This document shows positions 1 to 9,564 of a stretch of 64,000 nucleotides of DNA, in pieces (position 1 is the first letter of the stretch; every line of letters begins with the position of its first letter). A program made the position numbers and the translations under genes. Below the pieces are notes generated by a model that was not told the origin of the DNA, ran no database searches, and saw only the letters and a list, made by a program, of their open reading frames with translations. This DNA comes from an uncultured Planctomycetaceae bacterium (GTDB taxonomy: Bacteria > Planctomycetota > Planctomycetia > Planctomycetales > Planctomycetaceae): assembly GCA_943787265.1 (NCBI GenBank), contig CALSLT010000015.1, positions 62,001 through 126,000 of the forward strand, read 5' to 3'.

Positions 1-331
1 ATGGCGTATCGGGTTTACTCTTCACGACGACCACCTTCTCAGCGGGATTCGACCGAGCATCCAACTTCGCCTTGATCCTCGGGCCAAAATCCTTCGGCGT
101 CACCGGGTCGCCATTCAGGAAAACTGCCTGCCGAGTCAGTTCGACCGAGATCGTGTCGGTCTGCTGATCCTTCTGCTCCGTCTGTTCGGCTTTGGGAATT
201 GTCTGCTTGCGGCCGCTGTCCGGCTGCACCGATGCACAAACAAGGAAAAACACAATCAGATTAAACGCAATGTCCCCCGTCGCGCTGGCAGGCGGCTCGA
301 TCAACAGACGAGAGTTACGACGTATCGCCAT
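1..331 (-). CDS. ExbD/TolR-family biopolymer transport protein, partial (C-terminus beyond window edge)
   Basis: My reading of the minus strand from an ATG at 331 gives an open frame that runs off the window start with no stop, 110 residues visible. It begins MAIRRNSRLL, followed by one hydrophobic segment (residues about 20-38, IAFNLIVFFLVCASV) and a polar periplasmic part rich in Lys, Gln and Asp. That is the ExbD/TolR plan: a short cytoplasmic tail, one membrane helix and a periplasmic domain that binds the ExbB/TolQ channel and couples the proton gradient to outer-membrane work. The usual Asp of the helix appears as GDIAFNLIVFF. An ExbB partner would be expected upstream on the minus strand but the divergent symporter lies there, so this gene may head its own unit or belong to one continuing leftward. 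It is distinct from the exbB-exbD-exbD set at 46.7-48.5 kb. Confidence 0.75.
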   Translation of the reverse strand, partial: MAIRRNSRLLIEPPASATGDIAFNLIVFFLVCASVQPDSGRKQTIPKAEQTEQKDQQTDTISVELTRQAVFLNGDPVTPKDFGPRIKAKLDARSNPAEKVVVVKSKPDTP

Positions 332-652
332 GAAGTCGTTCGTCGAGGGAGGGAACTGATGGGTGGGACAAAAACAGCGGGCGGGATTGGAGACCGTCTG
401 GCATAACGCGGCCTGACAGTCCAGTGGGGTGAGCTTCAGGATTTAACCCCGTCAGTCTACCACGAATTCCCGTTGGAAAGAAAAGCCAGCGGCGATGAAA
501 TTTCGAAGCCAACAAGCGATCTCTCGTCCGCAAGTGTCCGACTCCTGACTGGCTTGGTTGTTCGCCTCGATTGGCCTATTCTCGCTGGCTTCGATTCTCT
601 GGCTCTCCAGCTCAGACGCCGCTCGACGATCCGCAACCCGGGAAACCACCTG
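332..652. other. Divergent intergenic region between exbD-like gene and symporter
   Basis: About 320 bases separate the starts of the minus-strand ExbD gene and the plus-strand symporter. The symporter frame stays open upstream to 473, but the residues there are polar and unlike the family, so I treat the stretch as non-coding leader. I see no repeat or clear promoter. Confidence 0.4.
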
Positions 653-2614
653 ATGGGTGAAGTCTTTCAAACTCTGGACATTGTCTTTTTCTTTTCAGCA
701 CTCATCGGAGTCATGGCCATCGGCCTGATCGCTGGTCGCAAAGAAGAGACGTCTGAAGACTATTTCCTGGCAGGGCGAACGATTCCGTGGTGGGGAGTCG
801 CAGGCTCGATTTACGGCTCGAACGTCAGCGCCAATCACATGGTCGGGATGATGGGCGTCGGCTTCAGCATTGGCTTCTTTCAGAGTCACTTCGAACTCGG
901 AGCAATCCTTGGCCTGATGGTCCTGTGCTATGGATTTCTGCCGGTCTATCGAAAGCTTCGCGTTTACACACTCTCCGAGTATCTAGGGAAACGCTACGAC
1001 GACCGCAGCCAGATTTCGTACGCGATCATCATGATCATCATCATGGCTGTCGTGCAGATGGTTCCGGGACTCTACATCGGCTCTCGGACGATCTGTGTTC
1101 TGCTCGGCGGAGACGCTGTCGAGGAAGTCGCGGCTCCAGCAGAGACGGCTGACGCTGCGACAGAAGCTGGCGACGCTCCAGCGGAAGCAACCACCAAACG
1201 AAACGTCAAATTCGGCTACTACGCCTTGTTCGTCGTTCTACTGGCAGGAATCTCGGCGGCTTACACGATCTTTGGAGGTCTGAAGGCTGTCGTCTGGACG
1301 GACTTCATGCAGTCGATGCTGCTCCTGGTGGCGGGAATCGCCATCGCGATTCTAACGTTCAACGAACTCGGCGGCTGGGGCGAGATGATGCGTCTCGACC
1401 AAGCACAAGCGCGCGGCGTTCAAAGAATGCACGTCTACCTGCCGACCGACCATCCTCAGCTTCCCTGGACCGGCGTCTTCACCGGCCTGATGGCGATGCA
1501 CTGTTTTTACTGGGGAACCAACCAGTTCATCGTTCAGCGTGCCCTGGGAGCTCGTTCTGACTCCGAAGCCAAGCTGGGCATCATTGCGGCCGGATCACTG
1601 AAGTTGCTGATTCCGTTCTTCGCGATCGCTCCGGGAGTCGCAGCCTACTACCTCTTCCAACAGAAGATGCCTGACCGGACCATCGCCCCCGATGCGGTCT
1701 TCCCCGAACTCGTCAAACTGGTCATTCCGGTTGGCTACGGCCTGATCGGAATCATCGGAGCCGGCCTGATCGGAGCGATCCTTTCGTCAATCGACTCGAT
1801 GATGAATTCGGCAGCAACGATCGTCACGTTTGACGTCTACAAGAAATACATCAAACCGGACGCGTCCGACAACGACATGATCCGTGCGGGACGTATCGCC
1901 ATCATCGGATTCGTCGCCTTCGCGACGCTCCTCGCACTGACGATCATGGATCCGAATTCCGACGAAAACTTCTTCCTACAGATCGCCAACTACCAGAACT
2001 ATTTCACGCCCGGCCTTCTCGTCGCATTCTTCATGGGAATGTTCTGGCCGCGTGGCACAGCGACAGGAGCCTTTGCCGCCATCGTCAGCGGCGTGTTCTT
2101 CTCATGGCTCGCCGAGTACCTCTACAACTCGAACATCGAAAGCTGGCCCGCCGTGCAGGAACACCTCGGCACCAAACTCAACTTCTTCCACCGAGTCGTT
2201 TTTGTTCTGGGCCTGGCGGGAGCGATTCACGTCGTTGTCAGCCTGCTTACTCGACCAGACGAGGAGAAGGGCCGATTGACCTGGACAGACCTCGGCGGTC
2301 ACTCAACCGGCGACCTGAAGAGTCTCGTCTGCCTGATCGTTCTGTCGATTTCCACATTCGCCATCATCGGCGTGGCGATGGTCAAAGAACTGATCATCCC
2401 AGGAGTCGCAGCCGGACTCGCGGCGGCCTGCACGTTCGCCGTCTTCCAATACCACATCAACTCGCACCGGCGAATGGCTTCACCGAATGCAGAGGACGAT
2501 GGAGAAGCTGCCGACTCATCAGACAAAGTGATGGTACCACTCCTCGCCGACGACCGGTTCTGGGCGAGCCTCCTGTGCTCGGCAGCGGTCTTCATGCACT
2601 ACTACTATTACTAA
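653..2614 (+). CDS. Sodium:solute symporter (SSS family) with low-complexity loop
   Basis: Inner-membrane symporter of the SSS family, which uses the sodium gradient to import sugars, amino acids or similar solutes; the substrate cannot be read from sequence. The ATG at 653 is preferred over an in-frame one at 473 because the family N-terminus begins here: a first helix (IVFFFSALIGVMAIGLI), then SEDYFLAGRTIPWWG and GSNVSANHMVG. At least 12 hydrophobic segments follow, with the core sodium-site region near LGAILSSIDSMMNSAAT. Length 653 residues, somewhat long. The extra length comes from an Ala/Glu/Thr-rich loop (around residues 155-185) between two helices and a C-terminal extension ending in four tyrosines. 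It is followed after about 90 bases, which include a palindromic repeat, by a secreted-protein gene. Confidence 0.88.
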   Translation: MGEVFQTLDIVFFFSALIGVMAIGLIAGRKEETSEDYFLAGRTIPWWGVAGSIYGSNVSANHMVGMMGVGFSIGFFQSHFELGAILGLMVLCYGFLPVYRKLRVYTLSEYLGKRYDDRSQISYAIIMIIIMAVVQMVPGLYIGSRTICVLLGGDAVEEVAAPAETADAATEAGDAPAEATTKRNVKFGYYALFVVLLAGISAAYTIFGGLKAVVWTDFMQSMLLLVAGIAIAILTFNELGGWGEMMRLDQAQARGVQRMHVYLPTDHPQLPWTGVFTGLMAMHCFYWGTNQFIVQRALGARSDSEAKLGIIAAGSLKLLIPFFAIAPGVAAYYLFQQKMPDRTIAPDAVFPELVKLVIPVGYGLIGIIGAGLIGAILSSIDSMMNSAATIVTFDVYKKYIKPDASDNDMIRAGRIAIIGFVAFATLLALTIMDPNSDENFFLQIANYQNYFTPGLLVAFFMGMFWPRGTATGAFAAIVSGVFFSWLAEYLYNSNIESWPAVQEHLGTKLNFFHRVVFVLGLAGAIHVVVSLLTRPDEEKGRLTWTDLGGHSTGDLKSLVCLIVLSISTFAIIGVAMVKELIIPGVAAGLAAACTFAVFQYHINSHRRMASPNAEDDGEAADSSDKVMVPLLADDRFWASLLCSAAVFMHYYYY

Positions 2615-2620
2615 TCCCCC

Positions 2621-2690
2621 GTGGCGTGGGCACAGCCCACCAACACAATCTACAGTAGACTCTGAACTGGTGGGCGTTTCCCACGCTACC
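2621..2690. repeat. REP-like paired palindrome (GTGGGC family)
   Basis: Two inverted copies of a short hairpin unit. The left arm GTGGCGTGGG pairs with the right arm CCCACGCTAC, and the inner arms GCCCACCA and TGGTGGGC also pair. Read on the minus strand the right copy starts GTAGCGTGGG, matching the GTAG-headed units seen elsewhere in the window. It lies just after the symporter stop. Confidence 0.7.
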
Positions 2691-2707
2691 GATTCACGAA
2701 TCAAATC

Positions 2708-3352
2708 ATGACCGGCTCAAAAAGGAACGTTCAAATGGCGAAGCAAATATCAGCGTTAGTATTCCTCGCAACTCTGACAGTTTCACTCGTCGCTCAGGCG
2801 GATGAAAAAACGACCGACAAGCCCGACGCTAAGAAGAAGGAAGTCAAGACCGTCGAAGTCGAGATCAGAGGCGGACTGAAACTGAACGTCCCTGAAACCT
2901 GGAAGCAAAGTAAGCCAAGCAGCCGCCTGCGACTGGCCCAGTTCGCGATTCCGAAAGTGAAAGGCGACTCCGAAGACGGCGAACTGGCTTTGTTCAACTT
3001 CGGAGCCGGCGGCGGAGCGAAAGCCAATATCGATCGCTGGGTCGGTCAATTTCAAGCCACCGAGCGCGAGGTCAAAGTCAAAGAGGGTATGCTCGAAACA
3101 GGGCGGTACTTCTTCGTGGAGATCTCTGGCATCTACAACAAGCCCATCGGACCACCAATCGCTCGCCAGACCAAAGCTGCACCAGGGTCGCGCATGCTGG
3201 GAGTCATCCTGGGCATCGAGGACAAAGGCATCTACTTCTTCAAGATGACTGGCCCTGACAAAACGGTCGCGGCTCAAGCAGCCGCACTGAAGAAGTCATT
3301 TGGAGCTGATGCAAAGAAAGAAAAAGAAGTCAAACTCGACGAACTTCGATAA
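2708..3352 (+). CDS. Secreted protein of unknown function
   Basis: The frame encodes 214 residues from the ATG at 2708, or 205 from a second ATG at 2735 (MAKQISALVF), which gives a tidier signal peptide: positive start, hydrophobic stretch, then VAQADEK as a likely signal peptidase I site. The mature part opens with a Lys/Asp-rich linker, then a compact domain with GGLKLNVPETWKQ, reminiscent of small secreted proteins that carry a stress-response-like or lipocalin-like fold, but no catalytic motif is visible. The last residues are highly charged. It is probably periplasmic. No function can be assigned; the adjacent symporter and LysR gene give no firm clue. Confidence 0.7.
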   Translation: MTGSKRNVQMAKQISALVFLATLTVSLVAQADEKTTDKPDAKKKEVKTVEVEIRGGLKLNVPETWKQSKPSSRLRLAQFAIPKVKGDSEDGELALFNFGAGGGAKANIDRWVGQFQATEREVKVKEGMLETGRYFFVEISGIYNKPIGPPIARQTKAAPGSRMLGVILGIEDKGIYFFKMTGPDKTVAAQAAALKKSFGADAKKEKEVKLDELR

Positions 3353-3401
3353 CCGACGGGAATGCCACGAACTTCCAGCGGAACAAACAAGGCAGGACTT
3401 C

Positions 3402-3467
3402 AACAGGAGACAGCGGAGAGAACAGAGTTGGCGTTTGCTGACTCTGGTTCCTCTGCGGTCTCCTGTT
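3402..3467. repeat. Imperfect palindrome (AACAGGAGAC family)
   Basis: An inverted repeat with arms AACAGGAGAC and GTCTCCTGTT plus inner pairing of CGGAGAG with CTCTGCG and AGAG with CTCT. It lies between the secreted-protein gene and the LysR gene and may act as a terminator-like structure or be a dispersed repeat copy. Confidence 0.55.
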
Positions 3468-3618
3468 TCCGTTACGTGATGTCTCGCTTCCCCCGTGACT
3501 CCCCAACTTGCCAGCAAAATGCACTTCCTTGACGGTCTCCGGCACTCAAACTACCGTTATTAGACAGACCAAATAACTTAGCCCACATCTATCGCATTTT
3601 ACTTATACAACTTCATTC

Positions 3619-4599
3619 ATGTCGTTTCGCAATTTCGAACTCTTCTGCGAAGTCGCAGATTGCCGCAGCTTCTCAAAGGCGGCGGATCGACGGGGAGTTT
3701 CCCAGTCATCCGTCAGTCAGGCTGTCGCACATCTCGAAAAGCAGTTGGGGCTTGAACTGATCGACAGAAGCCACCGGCCGCTGGCACTGACTCCCGCCGG
3801 ACAAAGATATTTCGAAGGCTGTCGCGAGCTGCTGGCCGGATTCGAACGCCTTGAAACTGAGGTTCAAGAAGTTGCGGGCCGAGTTACCGGAAAACTCCGA
3901 GTCGCCGCCATTTACTCCATCGGCCTGCTTCAGATGGACTCGTACGTCCATCATTTCGAAGCCGCTTTCCCAAGCGTCGACCTGCGTGTTGAATACGTCC
4001 ATCCTGAACACGTTTACGATCGAATTCGTACGGATAAGGCGGACATCGGCCTCGTCTCGTTTCCCGAAGATTCAGCGGAATTGACAGCAATCCCGTGGCA
4101 GGAACAGCCGTTTTCACTGATCGTGCATCCAGACCATCCGCTGGCGAAACGGGCCTCAGAAGGCTACGATTCCGCACCGATCGAGGCCGTCCAAAGCGAG
4201 GACCTGGTGAACTTTACGTCCGAGCTGAGGGTCAGAAAACAGCTCGATCGGTGGCTGCGTGAGGCGGGAGTTTCGCCAAATGTGGTCCACGAATTTGACA
4301 ACGTCGAGCAAATCCGACGAGCCGTTGAAGACGGAGTCGGAATCGCCCTGCTTCCTGAAGCAACGGTGAAGCGAAGCGTTGAGACCGGCACGCTGCTCAG
4401 TCTCAAACTGGAAAATGTCGAGTGGTTCCGGCCGCTCGGTGTTATTCATAAGCGGAATCGGAGACTCAGTAACGCGGCAGACAGGTTTGTGGAGCTGATT
4501 CACGAAGACCTGGAAACGCTGCGGAACACTGATTCGAAAGAGTCTCCCCGCGAGGGTCACGCAGGGAATCGCGACCCAAAACTGAACGCTTCGACCTGA
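3619..4599 (+). CDS. LysR-type transcriptional regulator
   Basis: A 326-residue LysR-family regulator. Residues 1-60 form the winged helix-turn-helix (FELFCEVADCRSFSKAA, then RGVSQSSVSQAVAHLEKQLG), and a linker helix leads to the two-lobed ligand-binding domain (RVAAIYSIGLLQ, VEDGVGIALLPEATV). LTTRs bind DNA as tetramers and switch with a small effector. It is codirectional with and immediately upstream of gltBD, 141 bases away, and that gap contains two hairpins. A role as a GltC-like regulator of glutamate synthase is an inference from position; in Bacillus the gltC gene is divergent rather than codirectional. The C-terminal 20 residues are polar and may be disordered. Confidence 0.9.
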   Translation: MSFRNFELFCEVADCRSFSKAADRRGVSQSSVSQAVAHLEKQLGLELIDRSHRPLALTPAGQRYFEGCRELLAGFERLETEVQEVAGRVTGKLRVAAIYSIGLLQMDSYVHHFEAAFPSVDLRVEYVHPEHVYDRIRTDKADIGLVSFPEDSAELTAIPWQEQPFSLIVHPDHPLAKRASEGYDSAPIEAVQSEDLVNFTSELRVRKQLDRWLREAGVSPNVVHEFDNVEQIRRAVEDGVGIALLPEATVKRSVETGTLLSLKLENVEWFRPLGVIHKRNRRLSNAADRFVELIHEDLETLRNTDSKESPREGHAGNRDPKLNAST

Positions 4600-4613
4600 G
4601 TGTCGATGCGATC

Positions 4614-4680
4614 GACGATGACAGTCTCAACTGAGAGGAGACTCCCCATCGTCACCTGGCCGATCGTCTCACGATGAGAC
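4614..4680. promoter_or_regulatory. Hairpin-rich leader or operator upstream of gltB
   Basis: Two stacked dyads lie in the 141-base gap before gltB. The first spans 4614-4653, with outer arms GACGATG and CATCGTC and inner arms AGTCT and AGACT. The second spans 4666-4680, GTCTCA-CGA-TGAGAC. They could be a LysR operator, a terminator of the LysR gene, or a leader structure. No T-run follows, so an intrinsic terminator is less likely. Confidence 0.45.
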
Positions 4681-4740
4681 TCTCGACCGACACGGAAGAA
4701 AACAAAGACGCAACGTTAGATATAAAGCGAGAGTATTTCG

Positions 4741-7700
4741 ATGACCGATCCGGCGCAAATCTTGACCGATCAGCAGTACTTTACCGACTCCCTTCGAAAC
4801 GGACGCCTGCCCGCCAAACGCGGCTTGTACGACCCGAAGAACGAGAAGGAAAACTGCGGCGTCGGCTTTGTTGCGCACATCAAAGGCGAACGTTCGCGAC
4901 AGATCATCGACGATGCCGATCGCATGGCTCTGCACATGACCCACCGCGGTGCGTGCGGATGTGAAGAGAACACTGGCGACGGCGCGGGAATGCTTACCGG
5001 CCTGCCGTACGAGCTGCTGGAAAAAGTTGCTAAGAACGACTTAGGCGCCGACCTGCCCGAACGAGGCCGCTACGGAACCGGCATTGTTTTCATGCCGACC
5101 GACGATGCCGAGCGCGAAGAAGTTCGCTCAATCGTCAACGCGATCATCGAAGAGCGCGGACAAAAACTGATCGGCTGGCGCGAAGTTCCCGTCGATCCGG
5201 AAGGAGCCAACGTTGGCCCCACCGCCCTGCTCTGCATGCCGAACTTCGAACAGCTCTTCATCGAAGCCGCAGACGGTCTCGACCAGGACGCTTTCGAACG
5301 CGAACTGTTCATCATCCGAAAATATGCCAGCCGCAAGATTCGTGTCGAAAGCGAACTCGATCAGAACCTGATGTTTTACGTCAGCTCGCTCTCGACAAAA
5401 GTCATCATCTACAAGGGCATGCTGATGCCCGAGCAGGTCACTCCGTTCTACAAAGATCTGCAGGACCCGGACTACACGTCGCACCTGGCGATGGTGCATT
5501 CGCGATTCTCAACCAACACCTTCCCAAGCTGGGACCGGGCTCAGCCGTGCCGCCTCATGGCTCACAACGGCGAGATCAACACTCTTCGAGGCAACGCCAA
5601 CTGGATGTCCGCTCGCCAGGGCGTCATGGAGAGCGACCTCTGGGGCGACGACATCCGCAAACTTTGCCCGATTATCGAGCCCGAATGCTCGGACTCAGGC
5701 AACTTCGACAACGCCCTGGAGATGCTGTACCACTCCGGCCGAACTCTTCAGGAAGCCGTCATGATGATGGTGCCGGAAGCCTGGCAGAACCATCACTCAA
5801 TGTCCGAAGAGAAGCGAGCGTTCTACGAATACCACTCCGCTCTGCAGGAACCGTGGGACGGCCCGGCATCGATCTCGTTCACCGACGGGCACTACATCGG
5901 CGCGTGTCTCGACCGAAACGGACTGCGGCCAAGCCGCTTCTACGTGACTCACGACGACAAAGTCATCATGGCTTCGGAAGTCGGCGTCATCGAAGTTGAT
6001 CCTGCCAATGTCAAAACCAAAGGCCGATTGCAGCCCGGAAAGATGTTCCTCGTCGACTTCGAAGAAGGGCGCATCATCGCGGACGAAGAACTGAAGGCTT
6101 CGGTTGCCGCCAAACGTCCGTACAAGAACTGGCTGAAAGATCAAAGCCTGCATCTTGAAGAACTGCCGAAGCAGGAAACGGCTCCACTCTACGACGAGCA
6201 AGAATTGCTCAGCCGGATGCAGGCATTCGGATACACAACTGAAGCGTTGCAGTTCATGCTGATGCCAATGCTCCGCGAAGCTCGAGATCCAATCGGCTCG
6301 ATGGGCAACGACGCAGCCCTCGCCTGTCTCTCCGACAAGCCGCGACTTTCCTACGAATACTTCAAGCAGCTGTTCGCTCAGGTGACCAACCCGCCGATCG
6401 ATTCCATTCGAGAAGACATCATCATGTCGCTCGAATGTTACATCGGCCCGGAAGGCAACCTGCTGGATTCGACCGACGAGCAAGCTCATCGGCTGTGTGT
6501 GCCTCACCCGATTCTCACCAACGAAGAATTGGCCGGCATCAAGAGCCTCGACTATCGCGGATGGAAATCCAAAACCATCGACATCACCTATCCGCGTTCG
6601 GAAGGTGCAGCGGGACTCGGGCCGGCGATCGATCGAGTCTGCGACGAAGTCACGCAAGCGATCAACGACGGCTTCAGCCTGGTTGTTCTGTCCGATCGAA
6701 ACATCAGCCCGGACCGAGTGCCGATCAGCTCGCTACTGGCGACCGGTTCGGTTCATCACGCACTCGTCCGTCAGGAATTGCGAACACGCATCGGCCTCGT
6801 CCTTGAGTCCGGCGAAGCTCGCGAAGTTCACCACTTCTGCCTGCTGACCGGGTACGGAATCGACGCCATCAACCCGTACCTCGCCTTCGAATCACTTCGT
6901 CAGGCACGGATCGACGGGCTGCTCGAAGCCGAGTACACCGACGAAAAGATCGTCCCAGCTTACCGCAAAGCTGTCGCGAAGGGCATGCTCAAAGTCATGG
7001 GCAAAATGGGCATCTCGACGCTGGCCTCTTACAAGGGCGCTCAGATTTTCGAAGCAGTCGGCCTGAACTCAGAAGTCGTCGAAAAGTGTTTCGTCGGAAC
7101 AGCCAGCCGCATCGCTGGAGTCGGCTTCGACGTCCTCGCTGAAGAAGGAATCCGCCGGCACGAACTCGGCTTCCCGACACGAGAAACTCAGTCGCTGCCA
7201 GTCCTTCCAAACGACGGACAGTATCACTGGCGGAAAGAAGGCGAAGCTCACGCCTGGAACCCTCACACGATTTCCGAAATCCAGAACGCAGCCCGCAATG
7301 GAGACAAGGGTGCTTACAAGCGGTTCAGCGACCTGGTCAACGATCACAATAACAAAGCGTGCTTCCTGCGAGGCCTGCTGAAATTCAAGAAACGGGAGTC
7401 CGTTCCGCTGGACGAAGTCGAACCAGCCAGCAGCATCGTGAAACGATTCTGCACTGGAGCGATGAGCTACGGTTCAATTTCGGCTGAAGCTCACGAAACT
7501 CTGGCCGTCGCCATGAACGTCATGGGCGGAAAGAGTAACACCGGCGAAGGCGGAGAAGACTACCAACGCTTCATTCCTTACGAAGCACTCTCCGAAGATC
7601 ACGAATCCGTCGTCGACAGTCTGAAGCAGTTTGACGAGGAAGCGGCGGAGCGTCGCACGAATGAATACTCGAAGCGGTCCTACATCAAGCAGGTCGCGTC

Positions 7701-9426
7701 GGGCCGATTCGGCGTCACAAGCTGGTACCTGACCAACGCCAACGAGTTGCAAATCAAGATCGCTCAGGGCGCCAAGCCTGGCGAGGGCGGAGAACTTCCG
7801 GGCCACAAGGTCAACAAGATCATCGCCGCGACCCGTCACTCGACGCCCGGCGTCGGCCTGATCAGCCCGCCGCCTCACCACGACATTTATTCAATCGAAG
7901 ACCTCGCACAATTGATCTTCGACCTGAAGAATGCCAACCCGAGTGCCGCCGTCAGTGTGAAGTTGGTTTCCGAAGTCGGAGTCGGCACGATCGCCGCCGG
8001 AGTAGCCAAAGGTCACGCCGACAAAATCCTGATTGCTGGTGCCGACGGTGGAACGGGCGCATCGCCGCTGACCAGTATCAAGAACGCCGGGCTGCCGTGG
8101 GAACTCGGCATCGCCGAAACTCACCAGGTCCTCGTCATGAACGACCTGCGAAGTCGAGTTCGCCTCGAAACGGACGGTCAGATCAAAACCGGACGAGACC
8201 TCGTGGTCGCTGCATTGCTGGGTGCTGAAGAGTTCGGTTTCGCGACCGCTCCACTCATCACGATGGGCTGCATCATGATGAGAAAGTGTCATCTCAACAC
8301 CTGCCCGGTCGGCATCGCAACTCAGGATCCAGAGCTTCGCAAGAAGTTTGCCGGCAAACCCGAACACGTCATCAACTACCTGTTCATGGTGGCTGAAGAA
8401 GCTCGTGAGATCATGGCCGAACTCGGCTTCCGTACGATCAACGAAATGGTCGGCCACGTCGAAGCTCTGGAAATCGACGACGCCGTTGATCACTGGAAAG
8501 CAAAGGGCATCGACCTGACGCCGATCCTGACGCCAGCCGTCAAGCCGCACGAAAACGTCGGCACTTACTGCACGATCTCGCAGAACCACGGCCTGGAAGA
8601 AGTCCTGGACAACGAGTTAATCAAGAAGGCCTGGGGAGCGATTCACGAGAAGACGCCAGTCCGCTTCGACATGGAAATCGAGAATATTGACCGTGCCTTC
8701 GGAACAACTCTTAGCCACGAAGTATCGAAGAAGAACGGCGAGCACGGTCTGCCTGACGACACGATCCACATCGATGCCAAAGGTTCGGCCGGGCAAAGCC
8801 TTGGTGCGTGGCTCGCGTCTGGCGTGACCATCGAACTGGAAGGCGACGCCAACGACTATGTGGGCAAAGGCCTCTCCGGCGGCCGAGTCATCATCTATCC
8901 GCCAAAAGAAGCCACGTTCACTCCGGAAGAAAACATCATCATCGGTAACGTGGCTCTCTACGGAGCGACCGAAGGTGAAGCCTTCTTCCGCGGGATGGCC
9001 GCCGAACGATTCTGTGTACGCAACTCGGGAGCACGCACGGTCATCGAAGGTGTCGGCGACCACGGACTTGAATACATGACCGGCGGACGAGTCGTCGTGC
9101 TCGGTCAAACCGGCCGAAACTTCGCAGCCGGAATGTCCGGCGGGGTCGCTTACGTCTTCGCTGAAGACAAGGAGACCTTCCGACTCAACTGCAACCTCGG
9201 CCTGGTCGACCTCGATCCAGTCGAAGCGGAAGCAGACATCGCCGAACTGAAAGAGCTGATCGAAAAGCACAGCAACTACACCGGCTCGACGGTCGCATCG
9301 AACATCCTCGACACATGGGACGAGTCGCTGCCGAAATTCATCCGAGTCATGCCGCGAGATTACAAACGGGCTCTGGAAGAACTTGCTGCTGAACAGGCAG
9401 CCGAAGCGGCCACCGCCGATACTTAG
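4741..9426 (+). CDS. gltB: Glutamate synthase, large (alpha) subunit
   Basis: Catalyses glutamine plus 2-oxoglutarate to two glutamates with electrons from the small subunit, in the cytoplasm. Its 1561 residues match the family. The N-terminal class II amidotransferase follows a 38-residue propeptide and starts at Cys39 in ENCGVGFVAHI, the nucleophile released by processing. Then come the central domain, the FMN-binding synthase domain (PGEGGELPGHKV, KILIAGADGGTGASPLTS) and three cysteines for the 3Fe-4S cluster at 1177, 1183 and 1188 (GCIMMRKCHLNTCPVG). A C-terminal beta-helix domain with Gly-rich repeats ends the protein (GKGLSGGRVIIYPP, ERFCVRNSGARTVIEG). The ATG at 4741 follows GCGAGAG. 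gltD follows after 138 bases that carry a REP pair. Confidence 0.98.
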   Translation: MTDPAQILTDQQYFTDSLRNGRLPAKRGLYDPKNEKENCGVGFVAHIKGERSRQIIDDADRMALHMTHRGACGCEENTGDGAGMLTGLPYELLEKVAKNDLGADLPERGRYGTGIVFMPTDDAEREEVRSIVNAIIEERGQKLIGWREVPVDPEGANVGPTALLCMPNFEQLFIEAADGLDQDAFERELFIIRKYASRKIRVESELDQNLMFYVSSLSTKVIIYKGMLMPEQVTPFYKDLQDPDYTSHLAMVHSRFSTNTFPSWDRAQPCRLMAHNGEINTLRGNANWMSARQGVMESDLWGDDIRKLCPIIEPECSDSGNFDNALEMLYHSGRTLQEAVMMMVPEAWQNHHSMSEEKRAFYEYHSALQEPWDGPASISFTDGHYIGACLDRNGLRPSRFYVTHDDKVIMASEVGVIEVDPANVKTKGRLQPGKMFLVDFEEGRIIADEELKASVAAKRPYKNWLKDQSLHLEELPKQETAPLYDEQELLSRMQAFGYTTEALQFMLMPMLREARDPIGSMGNDAALACLSDKPRLSYEYFKQLFAQVTNPPIDSIREDIIMSLECYIGPEGNLLDSTDEQAHRLCVPHPILTNEELAGIKSLDYRGWKSKTIDITYPRSEGAAGLGPAIDRVCDEVTQAINDGFSLVVLSDRNISPDRVPISSLLATGSVHHALVRQELRTRIGLVLESGEAREVHHFCLLTGYGIDAINPYLAFESLRQARIDGLLEAEYTDEKIVPAYRKAVAKGMLKVMGKMGISTLASYKGAQIFEAVGLNSEVVEKCFVGTASRIAGVGFDVLAEEGIRRHELGFPTRETQSLPVLPNDGQYHWRKEGEAHAWNPHTISEIQNAARNGDKGAYKRFSDLVNDHNNKACFLRGLLKFKKRESVPLDEVEPASSIVKRFCTGAMSYGSISAEAHETLAVAMNVMGGKSNTGEGGEDYQRFIPYEALSEDHESVVDSLKQFDEEAAERRTNEYSKRSYIKQVASGRFGVTSWYLTNANELQIKIAQGAKPGEGGELPGHKVNKIIAATRHSTPGVGLISPPPHHDIYSIEDLAQLIFDLKNANPSAAVSVKLVSEVGVGTIAAGVAKGHADKILIAGADGGTGASPLTSIKNAGLPWELGIAETHQVLVMNDLRSRVRLETDGQIKTGRDLVVAALLGAEEFGFATAPLITMGCIMMRKCHLNTCPVGIATQDPELRKKFAGKPEHVINYLFMVAEEAREIMAELGFRTINEMVGHVEALEIDDAVDHWKAKGIDLTPILTPAVKPHENVGTYCTISQNHGLEEVLDNELIKKAWGAIHEKTPVRFDMEIENIDRAFGTTLSHEVSKKNGEHGLPDDTIHIDAKGSAGQSLGAWLASGVTIELEGDANDYVGKGLSGGRVIIYPPKEATFTPEENIIIGNVALYGATEGEAFFRGMAAERFCVRNSGARTVIEGVGDHGLEYMTGGRVVVLGQTGRNFAAGMSGGVAYVFAEDKETFRLNCNLGLVDLDPVEAEADIAELKELIEKHSNYTGSTVASNILDTWDESLPKFIRVMPRDYKRALEELAAEQAAEAATADT

Positions 9427-9428
9427 CA

Positions 9429-9492
9429 CGCAGGGTGCGTCTCGACGCACCATTGACCGGACACAATTCGGTGCGTCAAGACGCACCCTGCG
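9429..9492. repeat. REP pair (GGTGCGTC family) between gltB and gltD
   Basis: Head-to-head copies: CGCAGGGTGCGTCTCGACGCACC on the left and its near-perfect reverse complement on the right, separated by about 18 bases. Each half can fold alone (GGTGCGTC/GACGCACC) and the two can also pair together. The same family recurs at 18917-18980. Confidence 0.8.
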
Positions 9493-9564
9493 AGACTGGT
9501 CCAACTTCATGACAAGACAAACGAACTCAGCGTAAGAGCAATTGATAGAAAGTGAGCAGGAGCA

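Noticed and set aside
2621..2690. Palindromes as CRISPR repeats
   Set aside because: Units are paired head to head and dispersed, without regular spacers; no cas genes are in the window.
5797..6657. Long minus-strand open frame of 286 residues within gltB
   Set aside because: Antisense shadow of the well-supported GltB frame; the translated sequence has no domain or motif.
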